Shown here in pieces: positions 6,850-18,774 of a DNA stretch of 64,000 bases. The stretch comes from an uncultured SAR86 cluster bacterium. GTDB lineage: Bacteria > Pseudomonadota > Gammaproteobacteria > Magnimaribacterales > AG-339-G14. Every line of letters starts with the position of its first letter. Positions within the stretch are counted from its first letter, which is position 1. The stretch spans positions 1-64,000 of the forward strand of contig CABZES010000001.1 in NCBI GenBank assembly GCA_902524805.1, given 5' to 3'. Made by a program: the position numbers and the translations under genes. The notes below the pieces were generated by a model. That model saw only the letters and a program-made list of their open reading frames with translations. It searched no databases and was not told where the DNA came from.

Positions 6850-8676
6850 CTACTCTACCGTAACGGACTTAGCTAAGTTTCTTGGTTGATCGATATCTGT
6901 GCCTCTGATCAGAGCTACCTCGTAAGACAATATTTGCAGCGGGATAGTATAAAGAATTGGCGTTAATAAAAAGTCACATTTTGGCATGGTCATTAACTTG
7001 CCAGAATCGATTTGCATATTGCTAGATGCATCTCCAAAAACGTACAAAGTCCCGCTCCTTGCTTTTACTTCCTCCAAGTTTGAAATAAGTTTTTCGGCCA
7101 ATTCGCTTTCTGGAGCAAGCGCCACGACAGGCATATTCTCATCAATCAATGCTAGTGGTCCGTGTTTTAACTCGCCTGCTGGATAAGCTTCAGCATGAAT
7201 ATAAGAAATTTCTTTTAACTTTAATGCTCCTTCTTTAGCGATTGGATAAAACATACCGCGTCCAAGAAAAAGAGCATTGTCTTTTTCTGCAATTTTGGGC
7301 GAAATCTCTTGAATTTCTTTTTTTAGTTTTAAAGATTCTTCAACAATCTCAGGCAATGCTCTTAAAGCTGTAACAATTCTTGTTCTAAGTTTGGGATTAA
7401 CATTTTTTGCCTTGGCAATCGACATTGCCAACATCATCAATGCGACTAACTGAGTTGTAAAAGCTTTGGTAGAAGCAACACCTATTTCTGGACCAGCATT
7501 AGTGAGTAAGAGAAAATCAGATTCTCTAGCAATGGAGCTGGTTGGTACGTTGCAAATAGTTAAGGAGCCTAAGTAGCTTTGATTTTTTGCATGCCTCAAA
7601 GAAGTCAATGTATCCGCAGTCTCGCCAGATTGAGAAATAGTTACTAGCAAAGTATTTTCATCAATATAAGGATTTTTGTATGTATATTCACTCGCAAAAT
7701 CTATTTGCGTTGGTACTTGAGAAATTGCTGAAAACCAGTTTGCCGCAACTCTGCCTGCATGCAAGCTAGTGCCAGCAGCGACAATTTGGATTCTTTTTAC
7801 TTCCGCTAGCAACTTTGAAGAGCCTTCTCCGAAAATATTCTCTAAAACGTCTTCGCCACCGATTCTTCCATCTAAGGTATTTCTGATGGCTTGAGGTTGT
7901 TCGTAAATCTCCTTTTCCATGAAATGCTTATAATTCCCTTTTGAAGTCGTCTCAGCAGAAATATCAATTTTTGTGACATTTCTTTCAACAGCTTTTTGAT
8001 TTTCATCAAAGATTTCTAAGCCTGATGCCGAGACTGCTGCTGTGTCTCCATCTTCCAAAAAAATAAACTGATTTGTTAATTCGCCAATTGCCAAAGGATC
8101 TGAAGCAGCAAAATACTCATCTTTCCCCAAACCTAAAAGCAAAGGAGATTTGTTTCTGGCTAAATAAAAATAATTTGAGTCTTCCTTATCTATTGCTGCA
8201 ATTGCGTAGGCTCCCTCAAGACTAGTTTTAAGCGCCTGCATGCCTTCAATCATACTTTTGCCATCATTTAGAAAACTATCAATAAGGTGAGCTATCAATT
8301 CTGAATCCGTTTGAGACTGAAATAAATAACCTTTTTTTGATAAAGCAGCTTTCAAAGCTAAATAGTTTTCAATGATGCCGTTGTGCACAATAAACACTCT
8401 ATTTTTTGACGAATGAGGATGGGCATTTGATTCAGAAGGCTCGCCATGAGTTGCCCATCGAGTGTGCGCAATGCCTACTTTGCCTTTCGGCTTTTCTTGT
8501 ATCATTCTTTCTTCGAGCAAATTGACTTTCCCGAGCGTTCTTAAATGTGCAACACCATCCTCTTGGTGCAAAGCAATACCCGCCGAGTCATAACCTCGGT
8601 ACTCCATTTTATGAAGCCCCTGAACTAGAAGTTTTCCGACACTTCTGTCAGTAGCTGCTGCAATTATTCCGCACAT
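6850..8676 (-). CDS. glmS: Glutamine--fructose-6-phosphate aminotransferase (isomerizing)
   Basis: MCGIIAAATDRSVG, SIS domains, C-terminus DQPRNLAKSVTVE. Confidence 0.98.
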   Translation of the reverse strand: MCGIIAAATDRSVGKLLVQGLHKMEYRGYDSAGIALHQEDGVAHLRTLGKVNLLEERMIQEKPKGKVGIAHTRWATHGEPSESNAHPHSSKNRVFIVHNGIIENYLALKAALSKKGYLFQSQTDSELIAHLIDSFLNDGKSMIEGMQALKTSLEGAYAIAAIDKEDSNYFYLARNKSPLLLGLGKDEYFAASDPLAIGELTNQFIFLEDGDTAAVSASGLEIFDENQKAVERNVTKIDISAETTSKGNYKHFMEKEIYEQPQAIRNTLDGRIGGEDVLENIFGEGSSKLLAEVKRIQIVAAGTSLHAGRVAANWFSAISQVPTQIDFASEYTYKNPYIDENTLLVTISQSGETADTLTSLRHAKNQSYLGSLTICNVPTSSIARESDFLLLTNAGPEIGVASTKAFTTQLVALMMLAMSIAKAKNVNPKLRTRIVTALRALPEIVEESLKLKKEIQEISPKIAEKDNALFLGRGMFYPIAKEGALKLKEISYIHAEAYPAGELKHGPLALIDENMPVVALAPESELAEKLISNLEEVKARSGTLYVFGDASSNMQIDSGKLMTMPKCDFLLTPILYTIPLQILSYEVALIRGTDIDQPRNLAKSVTVE

Positions 8677-10037
8677 TATCTTTTCTTAATATTTTTTTGT
8701 TTGCTTCTGCCCAAAGCCAATTTATTTTCTGAAACGTTTTTTGTTATGACTGAACCAGCCCCGATCATGCTGTTTTTACCAATTATCAAAGGGGCAACAA
8801 GAGAGCTATTGGAGCCTATAAAAGCGTTTGATCCAACTTTGGTTTTGTTCTTATTTTTACCGTCGTAATTTACGAAAATTGTTCCAGCACCAACATTTAT
8901 CTCCGCCTCCAATGCGCCATCTCCTATGTAGGCTAAGTGCTTGGCTTTTGTTTTTTTGCCAATCTTGCTTCTTTTAACTTCAACAAAATTTCCTACTTCG
9001 ACGCCTTGTTCTAATTCTGCCCCTGGGCCAACATGGGCAAATGGGCCAATAGATGAATTGTCGCCAATTTGAGAATTTTCTATTACCGAATAAGGTTCTA
9101 CCTTAACTTTTTTATTTAATTTTGAATCTTTAATTACAGCGCCTGCTGAGATGATGCAATCATTTCCTAGTGAAACGTTTCCTTGTAAAACCACATTAAT
9201 ATCAATGAAGACATTTTTACCAATAACTATTTCACCTCTAAAATCTACTCGATTAACATCAGCAAATTTAACGCCCTTTTCTATGAAACTTTTTGCCATT
9301 TCTTTTTGATAGATACGCTCTAAATTTTGCAATTCTTGAGCATCGTTGGCGCCTAACAATTCTTCAGAATTTCCAAGGTTTATTACTGTTATGCTTTTTT
9401 CTTCATTGTGACAACAAGAAACAACATCCGTTAAATAATATTCCTTGGCAGCATTATTATTTTTGAGTTGAGGCAGCCAAACTTTTAAATTTTTAGATGA
9501 AGTGGCCATAATTCCTGAATTAACCTCAGTAATTTTTCTCTCACTAACAGATGCATCTTTTTCTTCAACTATGCCGACTACCTTTGAATTGCTTTGTCTA
9601 ATGATCCTACCTAAACCTTTTGGATTGGACGCTTCAAAAGTTAAAAGAGACAAATTATCTTTAGAAGTTCTTGAAATAAGTTTTTTTAAAGTTTTAATTC
9701 TTACCAAGGGCCCATCGCCGTAAACTACAACTACACAGGAGTTAGGTCTTAAACTCGATAGAGTTTGTTTGACTGCATGGCCCGTTCCAAGTTGCTTTCT
9801 TTGTAGCACCCAATTAGTTGATCTTGGAGCTTTTACAGAAGATTGAATGAGTTTGTTATGACCGCCGACTACTATATGAAGTTTTGACTTATTTATTTGA
9901 GAGCAAGTATCGATTACGTGTTGCAAAAGCGGTTTGTTGCCTAAAGGCTGGAGAACTTTGGGTAAATTAGACTGCATCCTCTTCCCTTCTCCAGCAGCTA
10001 ATATGATTATGTCGACATTCATTTTAAAAGAAGCCAA
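8676..10037 (-). CDS. glmU: Bifunctional N-acetylglucosamine-1-phosphate uridyltransferase/acetyltransferase; ORF-track start may be slightly long
   Basis: IILAAGEGKRMQSNLPKVLQPL and left-handed beta-helix repeats. Confidence 0.97.
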   Translation of the reverse strand: MASFKMNVDIIILAAGEGKRMQSNLPKVLQPLGNKPLLQHVIDTCSQINKSKLHIVVGGHNKLIQSSVKAPRSTNWVLQRKQLGTGHAVKQTLSSLRPNSCVVVVYGDGPLVRIKTLKKLISRTSKDNLSLLTFEASNPKGLGRIIRQSNSKVVGIVEEKDASVSERKITEVNSGIMATSSKNLKVWLPQLKNNNAAKEYYLTDVVSCCHNEEKSITVINLGNSEELLGANDAQELQNLERIYQKEMAKSFIEKGVKFADVNRVDFRGEIVIGKNVFIDINVVLQGNVSLGNDCIISAGAVIKDSKLNKKVKVEPYSVIENSQIGDNSSIGPFAHVGPGAELEQGVEVGNFVEVKRSKIGKKTKAKHLAYIGDGALEAEINVGAGTIFVNYDGKNKNKTKVGSNAFIGSNSSLVAPLIIGKNSMIGAGSVITKNVSENKLALGRSKQKNIKKR

Positions 10038-10049
10038 TAAAATTGGCTT
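10031..10049. terminator. Hairpin between atpC and glmU
   Basis: aagccaataaaattggctt inverted repeat in the intergenic region; no long T run. Confidence 0.35.
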
Positions 10050-10064
10050 ATGTGAGGTATTAAA

Positions 10065-10478
10065 CTACTTCTTGCGTAATTTGCGCAAGGTTTGAAGTCT
10101 TGCAGCGGCTTCAGCCAATTCAGCTCTAGCTCTTGAAAAATCTAAATCGGAGTCTGCATTTTCTTTAATTTTCTCAGCAGCTTCTCTGGCTTTTTCAGCT
10201 TGTTCTTCGTCAATATCTTCAGCTCTAATTGCAACATCGGACAAAAGCGTCACCACATCAGGTTGGACTTCTATGAAACCACCGGATAAAAAGAATACTT
10301 CTTCCTCGCCATTCTCTTTAACTATTTTTACTGGTCCAGGCTTGATGCCGGTTAAAAGTTGCGAGTGTCCTGGCGTGATTCCTAATTCGCCCATTGATCC
10401 TGTTGCAACAACCATGGAAACGCTCTCGGAGAAGATTTCCTTTTCGGCACTTACAATACTGCACTGAATGGTAGCCAT
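10065..10478 (-). CDS. atpC: F1F0 ATP synthase subunit epsilon
   Basis: Sequence and position in atp operon. Confidence 0.97.
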   Translation of the reverse strand: MATIQCSIVSAEKEIFSESVSMVVATGSMGELGITPGHSQLLTGIKPGPVKIVKENGEEEVFFLSGGFIEVQPDVVTLLSDVAIRAEDIDEEQAEKAREAAEKIKENADSDLDFSRARAELAEAAARLQTLRKLRKK

Positions 10479-10481
10479 GCT

Positions 10482-11861
<1,380 letters not shown>

Positions 11862-11874
11862 TTACCTCAAAAAT

Positions 11875-12735
11875 CTATATTGCTTCAGCTCCAGCAACAA
11901 TCTCAGAAAGTTCTTGAGTGATTGCTGCTTGCCTAGCATTGTTGTAAATAAGTTGTAATTCATCAATTATCGTTCCAGCGTTCTCTGTTGCATTTTTCAT
12001 TGCCACCATTTTTGCCGCTTGTTCACAGGCTATGTTTTCAATAACGGCTTGATATACCAGCGACTCGATGTATCTCTGCATCAATCCATCTAATAATTCT
12101 TTTGCGTCTGGTTCATAAATATAATCCCACCTATGTTTTAGTTCTGGCGTGTCCTCGGGCAACAAAGGGAGCAGTTGCCTAATTTCTGGCTGCTGGGTCA
12201 TTGTGTTTTCAAACCTGTTGCTGGCTAAGTAAACTTTATCTATCTCTCCTTGTTCAAATTTATCCAATAAAACTTTAATAGAGCCAATTAGATCTTCCAG
12301 AGAAGGAATATCACCTAACTTTTCAGAAGCAGCCACCACGTCTCCTCCAAAGGAATTAAAGAAAACTTTTGCTTTGGTGCCGATTGGGCAAAACATTTGT
12401 CTTATTCCGCTGTCAGTTTGTTCTTTTAGAAAAGGCAGCAAAGTTCTAAAGAGATTTATATTCAAACCACCACAAAGACCTTTATCAGACCCAATTACTA
12501 TAACTCCAGTACCTTTAACTTCTCTTTCCGACATATAAACTGGTTTATATTCTGGATTTGAATTAGCTAAGTGACCAATTACAGAAAGCATTCTATCGGC
12601 ATATGGTCTACCCATTTCCATTCTGTCTTGGGTTTTTCTCATTTTACTTGACGCAACCATTTCCATTGCGCTAGTTATCTTCTGCGTATTTGTAATACTT
12701 GAAATTTGTTTTCTTATTTCTTTAGTATTAGCCAT
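11875..12735 (-). CDS. atpG: F1F0 ATP synthase subunit gamma
   Basis: [24 protein letters not shown]. Confidence 0.98.
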   Translation of the reverse strand: MANTKEIRKQISSITNTQKITSAMEMVASSKMRKTQDRMEMGRPYADRMLSVIGHLANSNPEYKPVYMSEREVKGTGVIVIGSDKGLCGGLNINLFRTLLPFLKEQTDSGIRQMFCPIGTKAKVFFNSFGGDVVAASEKLGDIPSLEDLIGSIKVLLDKFEQGEIDKVYLASNRFENTMTQQPEIRQLLPLLPEDTPELKHRWDYIYEPDAKELLDGLMQRYIESLVYQAVIENIACEQAAKMVAMKNATENAGTIIDELQLIYNNARQAAITQELSEIVAGAEAI

Positions 12736-12738
12736 AGA

Positions 12739-14283
12739 TTACCAAGTTTGCGTTGATTTAAATTTGTCGATGGCATCGGCAAAAGTTTTAATCACTTCAT
12801 CAGAGTACTCTCCCGAAACAGCCAAAGCGTCCATAAAGTCTTTGTGTTCGGTTGCCATATAAGAAAGGAGAGCAGATTCGAAGTCAGCAATTTTTGTTAA
12901 CTCCACGTCTTTTAAATGTCCTTTTTCAACTGCAAATAATACGAGTCCCATTTCCGAAACTGACATTGGTGAATACTGCTTTTGTTTCATCAGCTCAGTT
13001 ACTTTTTGACCAAGCTCAAGTTGCTCTCTTGAGGCATCATCTAAATCCGAGGCGAACTGAGCAAAAGCTTCTAACTCTCTAAATTGTGCCAAGGCAATCC
13101 TAACTCCACCTCCAAGTTTTTTGATAAGCGGCGTTTGAGCTGCTCCACCGACCCTGGAGACTGATATTCCAGGATTCATTGCTGGCAAAAGCCCTTTGTT
13201 AAAGTAGGAAGTTTCTAAGAATATTTGTCCATCAGTAATTGAAATAACGTTGGTTGGCACAAAAGCAGATACATCGCCTGCTTGCGTTTCAATAATTGGT
13301 AAAGCAGTTAAGGAGCCTGTTTGTTCTTTTACTTTTCCATCGGTTTCTTCAGAGACGTATTCCTCATTAACCCGGCAGGCTCTTTCTAAAAGTCTTGAAT
13401 GCAAATAAAAAATGTCTCCTGGATATGCCTCTCGTCCTGGCGGTCTCCTCAACAAAAGAGAAATTTGACGATAAGCGACTGCTTGCTTAGACAGATCATC
13501 ATAAATAATTAAAGCATCCTCACCTTTATCTCTAAAGTATTCTCCCATTGAGCAGCCAGAATATGGTGCTAAAAATTGCATTGGTGCAGGATCAGCCGCA
13601 CCTGCAGCAACGACAATGGTGTGCTCCATTGCGCCGAATTCTTCTAGTTTTCTAACTACTGCTGCAATAGAAGATTGTTTTTGTCCCACTGCAACATAGA
13701 CACAGGTTACGCCTGTGCCCTTCTGATTAATGATCGCATCTAAAGCGATCGCTGTTTTTCCAGTTTGCCTGTCTCCGATAATAAGCTCTCTCTGACCTCT
13801 GCCAATGGGCACCATGCTGTCAACAGCTTTTAAGCCAATTTGAACTGGTTCATCTACGGGTTTTCTAGTCATGACCCCGGGCGCCACTTTTTCCACCGGC
13901 GAAGTAAGCTTGCTGTCAATTGGGCCTTTGCCGTCAATTGGATTTCCAAGGGCATCGACTACCCTGCCTACTAGTTCCGGCCCTACTGGAACCTCTAAAA
14001 TCTTCCCAGTACATTTTGCTGTATCGCCTTCTGCTAGCTGTTTGTAATCACCAAATATGACGACGCCAACTGAATCTCTTTCTAAATTAAGGGCCATACC
14101 AAAAATGCCGCCTTGAAACTCAATCAATTCCCCATACATGGCTTCGCTTAAGCCATGCACTCTTGCGATTCCATCGGAAAGGAATACAATTGTTCCTTCG
14201 TTAGATTCGTCTGAGGACACCTCTAAATTATTTATTCTATCTTTAATAATTTTGCTTATTTCTGATGGGTTTAAGTTATCCAT
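12739..14283 (-). CDS. atpA: F1F0 ATP synthase subunit alpha
   Basis: [19 protein letters not shown]. Confidence 0.99.
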   Translation of the reverse strand: MDNLNPSEISKIIKDRINNLEVSSDESNEGTIVFLSDGIARVHGLSEAMYGELIEFQGGIFGMALNLERDSVGVVIFGDYKQLAEGDTAKCTGKILEVPVGPELVGRVVDALGNPIDGKGPIDSKLTSPVEKVAPGVMTRKPVDEPVQIGLKAVDSMVPIGRGQRELIIGDRQTGKTAIALDAIINQKGTGVTCVYVAVGQKQSSIAAVVRKLEEFGAMEHTIVVAAGAADPAPMQFLAPYSGCSMGEYFRDKGEDALIIYDDLSKQAVAYRQISLLLRRPPGREAYPGDIFYLHSRLLERACRVNEEYVSEETDGKVKEQTGSLTALPIIETQAGDVSAFVPTNVISITDGQIFLETSYFNKGLLPAMNPGISVSRVGGAAQTPLIKKLGGGVRIALAQFRELEAFAQFASDLDDASREQLELGQKVTELMKQKQYSPMSVSEMGLVLFAVEKGHLKDVELTKIADFESALLSYMATEHKDFMDALAVSGEYSDEVIKTFADAIDKFKSTQTW

Positions 14284-14293
14284 TTCGTACCTA

Positions 14294-14830
14294 CTAGTTT
14301 CTAAGTTCTGCCTTTAAGGCCTCAAGTTTGTTTTTTAATGACAAATCAATTACTTGATCGTCATATGAAATTTTTATCCCGCCTATCAAAGATTTATCTA
14401 TATCTGTTGAGGCGTTAATTATTGATCCCGTTCTTTTTTGCATTGCTTTTTTAATTTTTTCGACTTGTTCAGAATCCAAGGCATAAGAAGACGATATGAC
14501 TATATTTTTTTCATTTTTCTCTAAAGCAACCAAATTTTTAAAATTATCAAGTACACTTTTCAAAAGTTTTAGTCTATTAGCCTGCCCCAGAACTAATACA
14601 AAATTGAGCACTTTATTCGATATTTCTCCTTCAAAGAGTTTTGCAAAAGTTTCAGCTTTTATTTTTTGAGAAATGTCCGGAGAATCAATCAAGCGTTTGA
14701 CTTCGACTTCAAGCATGGAGATAGCTACAAGGGTTAAATCAGAAACCCAAAGGTCCAGAGCATTTTCTTCTTTTGCAATTTCAAAAATTGCTTCAGCATA
14801 AGGCCTTGATTGAGTGAGTAATTCCGACAT
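14294..14830 (-). CDS. atpH: F1F0 ATP synthase subunit delta
   Basis: [13 protein letters not shown]...; operon position. Confidence 0.95.
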   Translation of the reverse strand: MSELLTQSRPYAEAIFEIAKEENALDLWVSDLTLVAISMLEVEVKRLIDSPDISQKIKAETFAKLFEGEISNKVLNFVLVLGQANRLKLLKSVLDNFKNLVALEKNEKNIVISSSYALDSEQVEKIKKAMQKRTGSIINASTDIDKSLIGGIKISYDDQVIDLSLKNKLEALKAELRN

Positions 14831-14834
14831 GCTT

Positions 14835-15305
14835 TTATAAATCTTTAATTAACGAATCGACGATATCTTTGTTTGAAGATTCATCGACTTCTTTGTTTAA
14901 TATTTGTTCAGCTCCTGCGATGACCAATGCAGCAACTTCTTCTCTAAGGCCTTCTTTAGCTTTTGTTATATTTTGTTCTATGTCAGCTTCAGCGCTATCT
15001 TTTATTTTCTTTTGTTCTTCAATAGCTTGATTTTTAGCTTCATCGACAATTTGATCTCCTCTAGAGCCAGCCTGCGCAATAAGCATAGAGGCTTCAGACT
15101 TTGCGTCTTCTACTAGCTTTCTCGATTCTTCATTAGCCTCTTCAAGCTTTCTTTGTGACTGACTAGCAGCCTCTAAACCCTCAGAAATTTCTTCTTGTCT
15201 AGCTTCTAGAATGTTTGAAAAACTTGGCCAAAGATATCTGTAAGTGATAAAAATAAAAATGCAAAAAGCTATTAGCTCCGCAAAAAAAGTAGCATTAACG
15301 TTCAT
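14835..15305 (-). CDS. atpF: F1F0 ATP synthase subunit b
   Basis: N-terminal TM plus charged coiled coil; operon position. Confidence 0.95.
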   Translation of the reverse strand: MNVNATFFAELIAFCIFIFITYRYLWPSFSNILEARQEEISEGLEAASQSQRKLEEANEESRKLVEDAKSEASMLIAQAGSRGDQIVDEAKNQAIEEQKKIKDSAEADIEQNITKAKEGLREEVAALVIAGAEQILNKEVDESSNKDIVDSLIKDL

Positions 15306-15318
15306 TTATTATTTTCTT

Positions 15319-15540
15319 TTACGTGAATAAAAACAATAATCCAACGGCCAACGAAATTACAGGCAATGCATCGATCAAACCCATAGCAATTAGAAGTTGA
15401 CCAAATAAAAGTCCTTGTAATTCTGGCTGTCTAGCCAAAGCTTCTATGTATTTTGAAGTTAAAGTACCAATCCCGATTCCGGCTCCAAGCGCACCGAGTC
15501 CGGTGAGCAAAGCTCCTGCAACCAATCTTAACTCTTCCAT
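15319..15540 (-). CDS. atpE: F1F0 ATP synthase subunit c
   Basis: GLGALGAGIGIG...ARQPELQ...MGLIDALP. Confidence 0.97.
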   Translation of the reverse strand: MEELRLVAGALLTGLGALGAGIGIGTLTSKYIEALARQPELQGLLFGQLLIAMGLIDALPVISLAVGLLFLFT

Positions 15541-15562
15541 TTTTTTCTCCTTTTATTTTGGG

Positions 15563-16495
15563 CTAGTGTTTCGCACAAGCCAAGTTAATGTAAGCAATGG
15601 TCAGCATCATAAAGATATATGCCTGCAAAGCAATTATAAGTATGTGGAAAAGAGCCCACACCAAATTCATCATAAGCCCTGGTATAAACCACAGCGTTTG
15701 TCCAAATGACAATAGAAACTGTCCGAACATAATTCCTATTAAGATGAAAATCATTTCTCCGGCGAAAAGATTTCCATAAAGTCTTAAAGCAAGAGCCACA
15801 TGTTTTGAGAAGTAGCCTACCAATTCTATGGGGTTTATGAATTCTTTCAAAAACCCGCCGAGGCCGTGATTGGCTATTGTGTAATAAGTTACGAAAAACA
15901 TCACAACTAAGGCTAATGCTAACGGAGCATTTACATCTGCTGTTGGCAAAACCTTAAAATATCCTACGTAACTAGTCCCCTCAGAATTAACCAAGTTAGC
16001 TCCGAAAAAGTTTGTCATCTCTACAGGAAGCAAGTCCATTAAGTTCCAAGACAAAATCCAAACACATGATGCAAAAGCGAGCGGTCCAATGATTTTTGAA
16101 GTGCCATGAAAATTACTTTTCACCGCCCCGCTTATAAACTCAAAAACGAATTCAGCGAAGTTTTGAACTTTTCCTGGGACGCCCTTTTTGGCGCCCATCA
16201 ATACCAGACCAAAAAAACCAAAAAAAATTAAACCCAGAAAAGTGGACATAAAAATTGTATCAAGGTGGAAAGACCAAAAACCCATCTCTGAAACCTTGCA
16301 TGAAGTTTCTTTAAAAATATTTTGCTGATGATTTGCAAAACCCCAGCTTTGGGATTTTTCGCACCAACCATAAGTTAAATTGGTCAAATGGTGACTAATA
16401 TAATCAGCCGTTGATGTTAGATTTTCTGTAAGATTTTTCTCTGCCATAAGTAGCTCGGGCAAAGCATTATAGTTAGGTCTGTGCTCTCTATTCAA
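15563..16495 (-). CDS. atpB: F1F0 ATP synthase subunit a
   Basis: ALALRLYGNLFAGEMI signature. Confidence 0.97.
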   Translation of the reverse strand: MNREHRPNYNALPELLMAEKNLTENLTSTADYISHHLTNLTYGWCEKSQSWGFANHQQNIFKETSCKVSEMGFWSFHLDTIFMSTFLGLIFFGFFGLVLMGAKKGVPGKVQNFAEFVFEFISGAVKSNFHGTSKIIGPLAFASCVWILSWNLMDLLPVEMTNFFGANLVNSEGTSYVGYFKVLPTADVNAPLALALVVMFFVTYYTIANHGLGGFLKEFINPIELVGYFSKHVALALRLYGNLFAGEMIFILIGIMFGQFLLSFGQTLWFIPGLMMNLVWALFHILIIALQAYIFMMLTIAYINLACAKH

Positions 16496-16519
16496 GAGCT
16501 TAATAGATTTTTTTTTAGC

Positions 16520-17377
16520 TTATTCTTTTTTTCTAAGCGGCTTTATTATTTGATCCAATTGTTCCAAATTCTTGTAAGAAAAAGTTATTTTTCCAGAGCC
16601 CTTTTTTTGGTGAGAAATAATTACTTTGGCTCCTAAAGTATCGCCCAATTCCGTCTCTAAGTTAGTTAAATTTGGATCTTTTGGTGACTGCGGCTTCGCC
16701 CCTTTTTCTTGCTGATAAGATTTAGCTAAATTCTCCGCTTGTCTTGTAGAAAGGCCTGACTTGACTATCTTATTGGCAAATTTTTCTTGTATAGCTTCAG
16801 GCAAAGTTAGCAACGGTCTGGCGTGTCCCATGCTTAAGCTACCTTCTTCAAGCATTGCCTGAACTGGCATAGCCAGTTGAAGCAGCCTTAAAGAATTCGT
16901 AATGGCCGTTCTTGATTTACCTAAAGATAGGCCAAGGTCTTCTTGGGTGACGTTAAATTCTTTTTGCAGCCTTTGAATCCCTTTTGCTTCATCAAGGGGG
17001 TTTAAGTCTTCTCTTTGTAGATTTTCTATCAGCCCCATCTTTATTATTTCTTCGTCACTTAGATCTTTTACTACAATGGGGACCTCAGAAAGGCCTGCCC
17101 TTTTTGATGCTCTCAATCTTCTTTCTCCTGCAACCAGTTCAAAATTTCCTACCGAAGTTTTTCTTACTATTAGAGGCTGTATTACTCCTTGAGATTTTAT
17201 GGAAGCCGTTAAATCCTCAAGGCTTTCTTCTGATATATCTGTTCTAGCTTGAAATCTGCTAGGCGAGATATTGTCTATGCTCGCCATGGATGAATCTGTA
17301 TTCTTAATTGAAGAAATTTCTTCTCCAAGCAATGCGCCTAAACCTTTTTTTAGAGTTTTCTTTTTGTCGTCAGTCAT
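16520..17377 (-). CDS. parB: Chromosome partitioning protein ParB
   Basis: GLGALLGE, SPSRFQAR, LVAGERRLRASKRAGLSEVPIVV. Confidence 0.97.
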   Translation of the reverse strand: MTDDKKKTLKKGLGALLGEEISSIKNTDSSMASIDNISPSRFQARTDISEESLEDLTASIKSQGVIQPLIVRKTSVGNFELVAGERRLRASKRAGLSEVPIVVKDLSDEEIIKMGLIENLQREDLNPLDEAKGIQRLQKEFNVTQEDLGLSLGKSRTAITNSLRLLQLAMPVQAMLEEGSLSMGHARPLLTLPEAIQEKFANKIVKSGLSTRQAENLAKSYQQEKGAKPQSPKDPNLTNLETELGDTLGAKVIISHQKKGSGKITFSYKNLEQLDQIIKPLRKKE

Positions 17378-18161
17378 TTATAAGGCTTGCTGAATTGGTT
17401 TCGTATTTGTTTATTATTTCTCCTGCTAATGCTAAATACGCCAGTGTTCCCTTTGCCTCTGGCTCATAATAGAGAGCAGGCATGCCAAAACTTGGGGCTT
17501 CTGCTAATTTAACATTTCTAGGAATTACTGTGTCGCATAGCTGTTCAGAAAAGTGTTCTTCGAGCTCTTGGGAAACCTCTCTTGAAAGTCTTATCCTTGA
17601 GTCGTACATTGTTCTTAATATACCGTTTATTTCAATCTTTTCTCCTGTAGCATCATTTATTTCATTTATTGTTTTATTCATTGAAGCCAGCCCTTCTAGA
17701 GAATAGTATTCGCACTGGAGTGGAATTAAAACTTTTGACGCCGCTCTCAATGCGCTGACAGAAAGCATCCCAAGTGACGGAGGGCAATCAATCACTGTGT
17801 AGTCGTAATCTTCACCTAAATCTTTAAGTTTTTCTTTAAGGATAGCAGTAGGGCTCGGCAAAGGACTTAGCTCTATTTCAGCAGATATCAAATCGGTACT
17901 GGCTGGAATAAGGTCGAATTTATATCTCGTTTCTTCAATGACTTTCTCAAGAGAGCTGTCATTGTCAACCAAGACATCAATAAGAGAAATTTTTTTTTGC
18001 TTTTTTTCTTCGCCTGTCCCTGTTGTCGAGTTGGCTTGGGCGTCTAGATCTATTAATAGAACTTTCCGAGAAGCTGCCGAAAGTGAAGCCGCAAGATTTA
18101 AGGCGGTTGTGGTTTTGCCCACACCTCCTTTTTGATTTGCAACAACTAGAGTAATCAACAA
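17370..18161 (-). CDS. parA: Chromosome partitioning ATPase ParA (Soj)
   Basis: VVANQKGGVGKTTTALNLAASL. Confidence 0.97.
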   Translation of the reverse strand: MLITLVVANQKGGVGKTTTALNLAASLSAASRKVLLIDLDAQANSTTGTGEEKKQKKISLIDVLVDNDSSLEKVIEETRYKFDLIPASTDLISAEIELSPLPSPTAILKEKLKDLGEDYDYTVIDCPPSLGMLSVSALRAASKVLIPLQCEYYSLEGLASMNKTINEINDATGEKIEINGILRTMYDSRIRLSREVSQELEEHFSEQLCDTVIPRNVKLAEAPSFGMPALYYEPEAKGTLAYLALAGEIINKYETNSASLIND

Positions 18162-18171
18162 AATTACTATA

Positions 18172-18774
18172 TCAGTTTTTGTTGTTGGTAATATTTAAAA
18201 ATCCGCGTTTTTTTTGAAGCAGGTTTTGGGCCTCTGATTCAAAATACCTAACTTTCCAATCAGGGCCAAGATCTGATTTTGGTTCAGAAACCATCATAAT
18301 TATTTTAAATTCCTTTTTGCTCGACTTTGGAAGTGAAGCTAAAAATTTTTTAGGTTCCATTACGGCTCTAGTCATTATTATTTTATCTTTTATTTTTTTT
18401 AAGTTTTCGACCCTTCCCTTTTCGATTTTTAAGTTTGATAGGCCAAGTTCTGCCTGAACATGCATCAAAAAAGAAACTTTTTTTTGATTTGGCTCCAACA
18501 AAGTTACCTTTTTTTTGCTCTCTAAAATGCTTACTACTATTCCTGGCAGTCCTGCTCCCGTTCCTACATCTAATATTTCATTTTCATCTAAAAGTGGGGT
18601 TATACAAGCACAGTCAAATATATGTTCGTTAATTTGCTCTTTGTTGGTGTTTCTTGATACCAAATTTCTCGTAGAGTTCCACTTTAAGACTAGCTCAGCA
18701 TATTGCTCTAAAATATTAATTTCCCTAAAGTTTATTTTTAAGTTTGTTTTTTCAAACAGAGCTGCTAGAGACAT
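18172..18774 (-). CDS. rsmG: 16S rRNA (guanine527-N7)-methyltransferase
   Basis: [17 protein letters not shown]; adjacent to mnmG. Confidence 0.94.
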   Translation of the reverse strand: MSLAALFEKTNLKINFREINILEQYAELVLKWNSTRNLVSRNTNKEQINEHIFDCACITPLLDENEILDVGTGAGLPGIVVSILESKKKVTLLEPNQKKVSFLMHVQAELGLSNLKIEKGRVENLKKIKDKIIMTRAVMEPKKFLASLPKSSKKEFKIIMMVSEPKSDLGPDWKVRYFESEAQNLLQKKRGFLNITNNKN

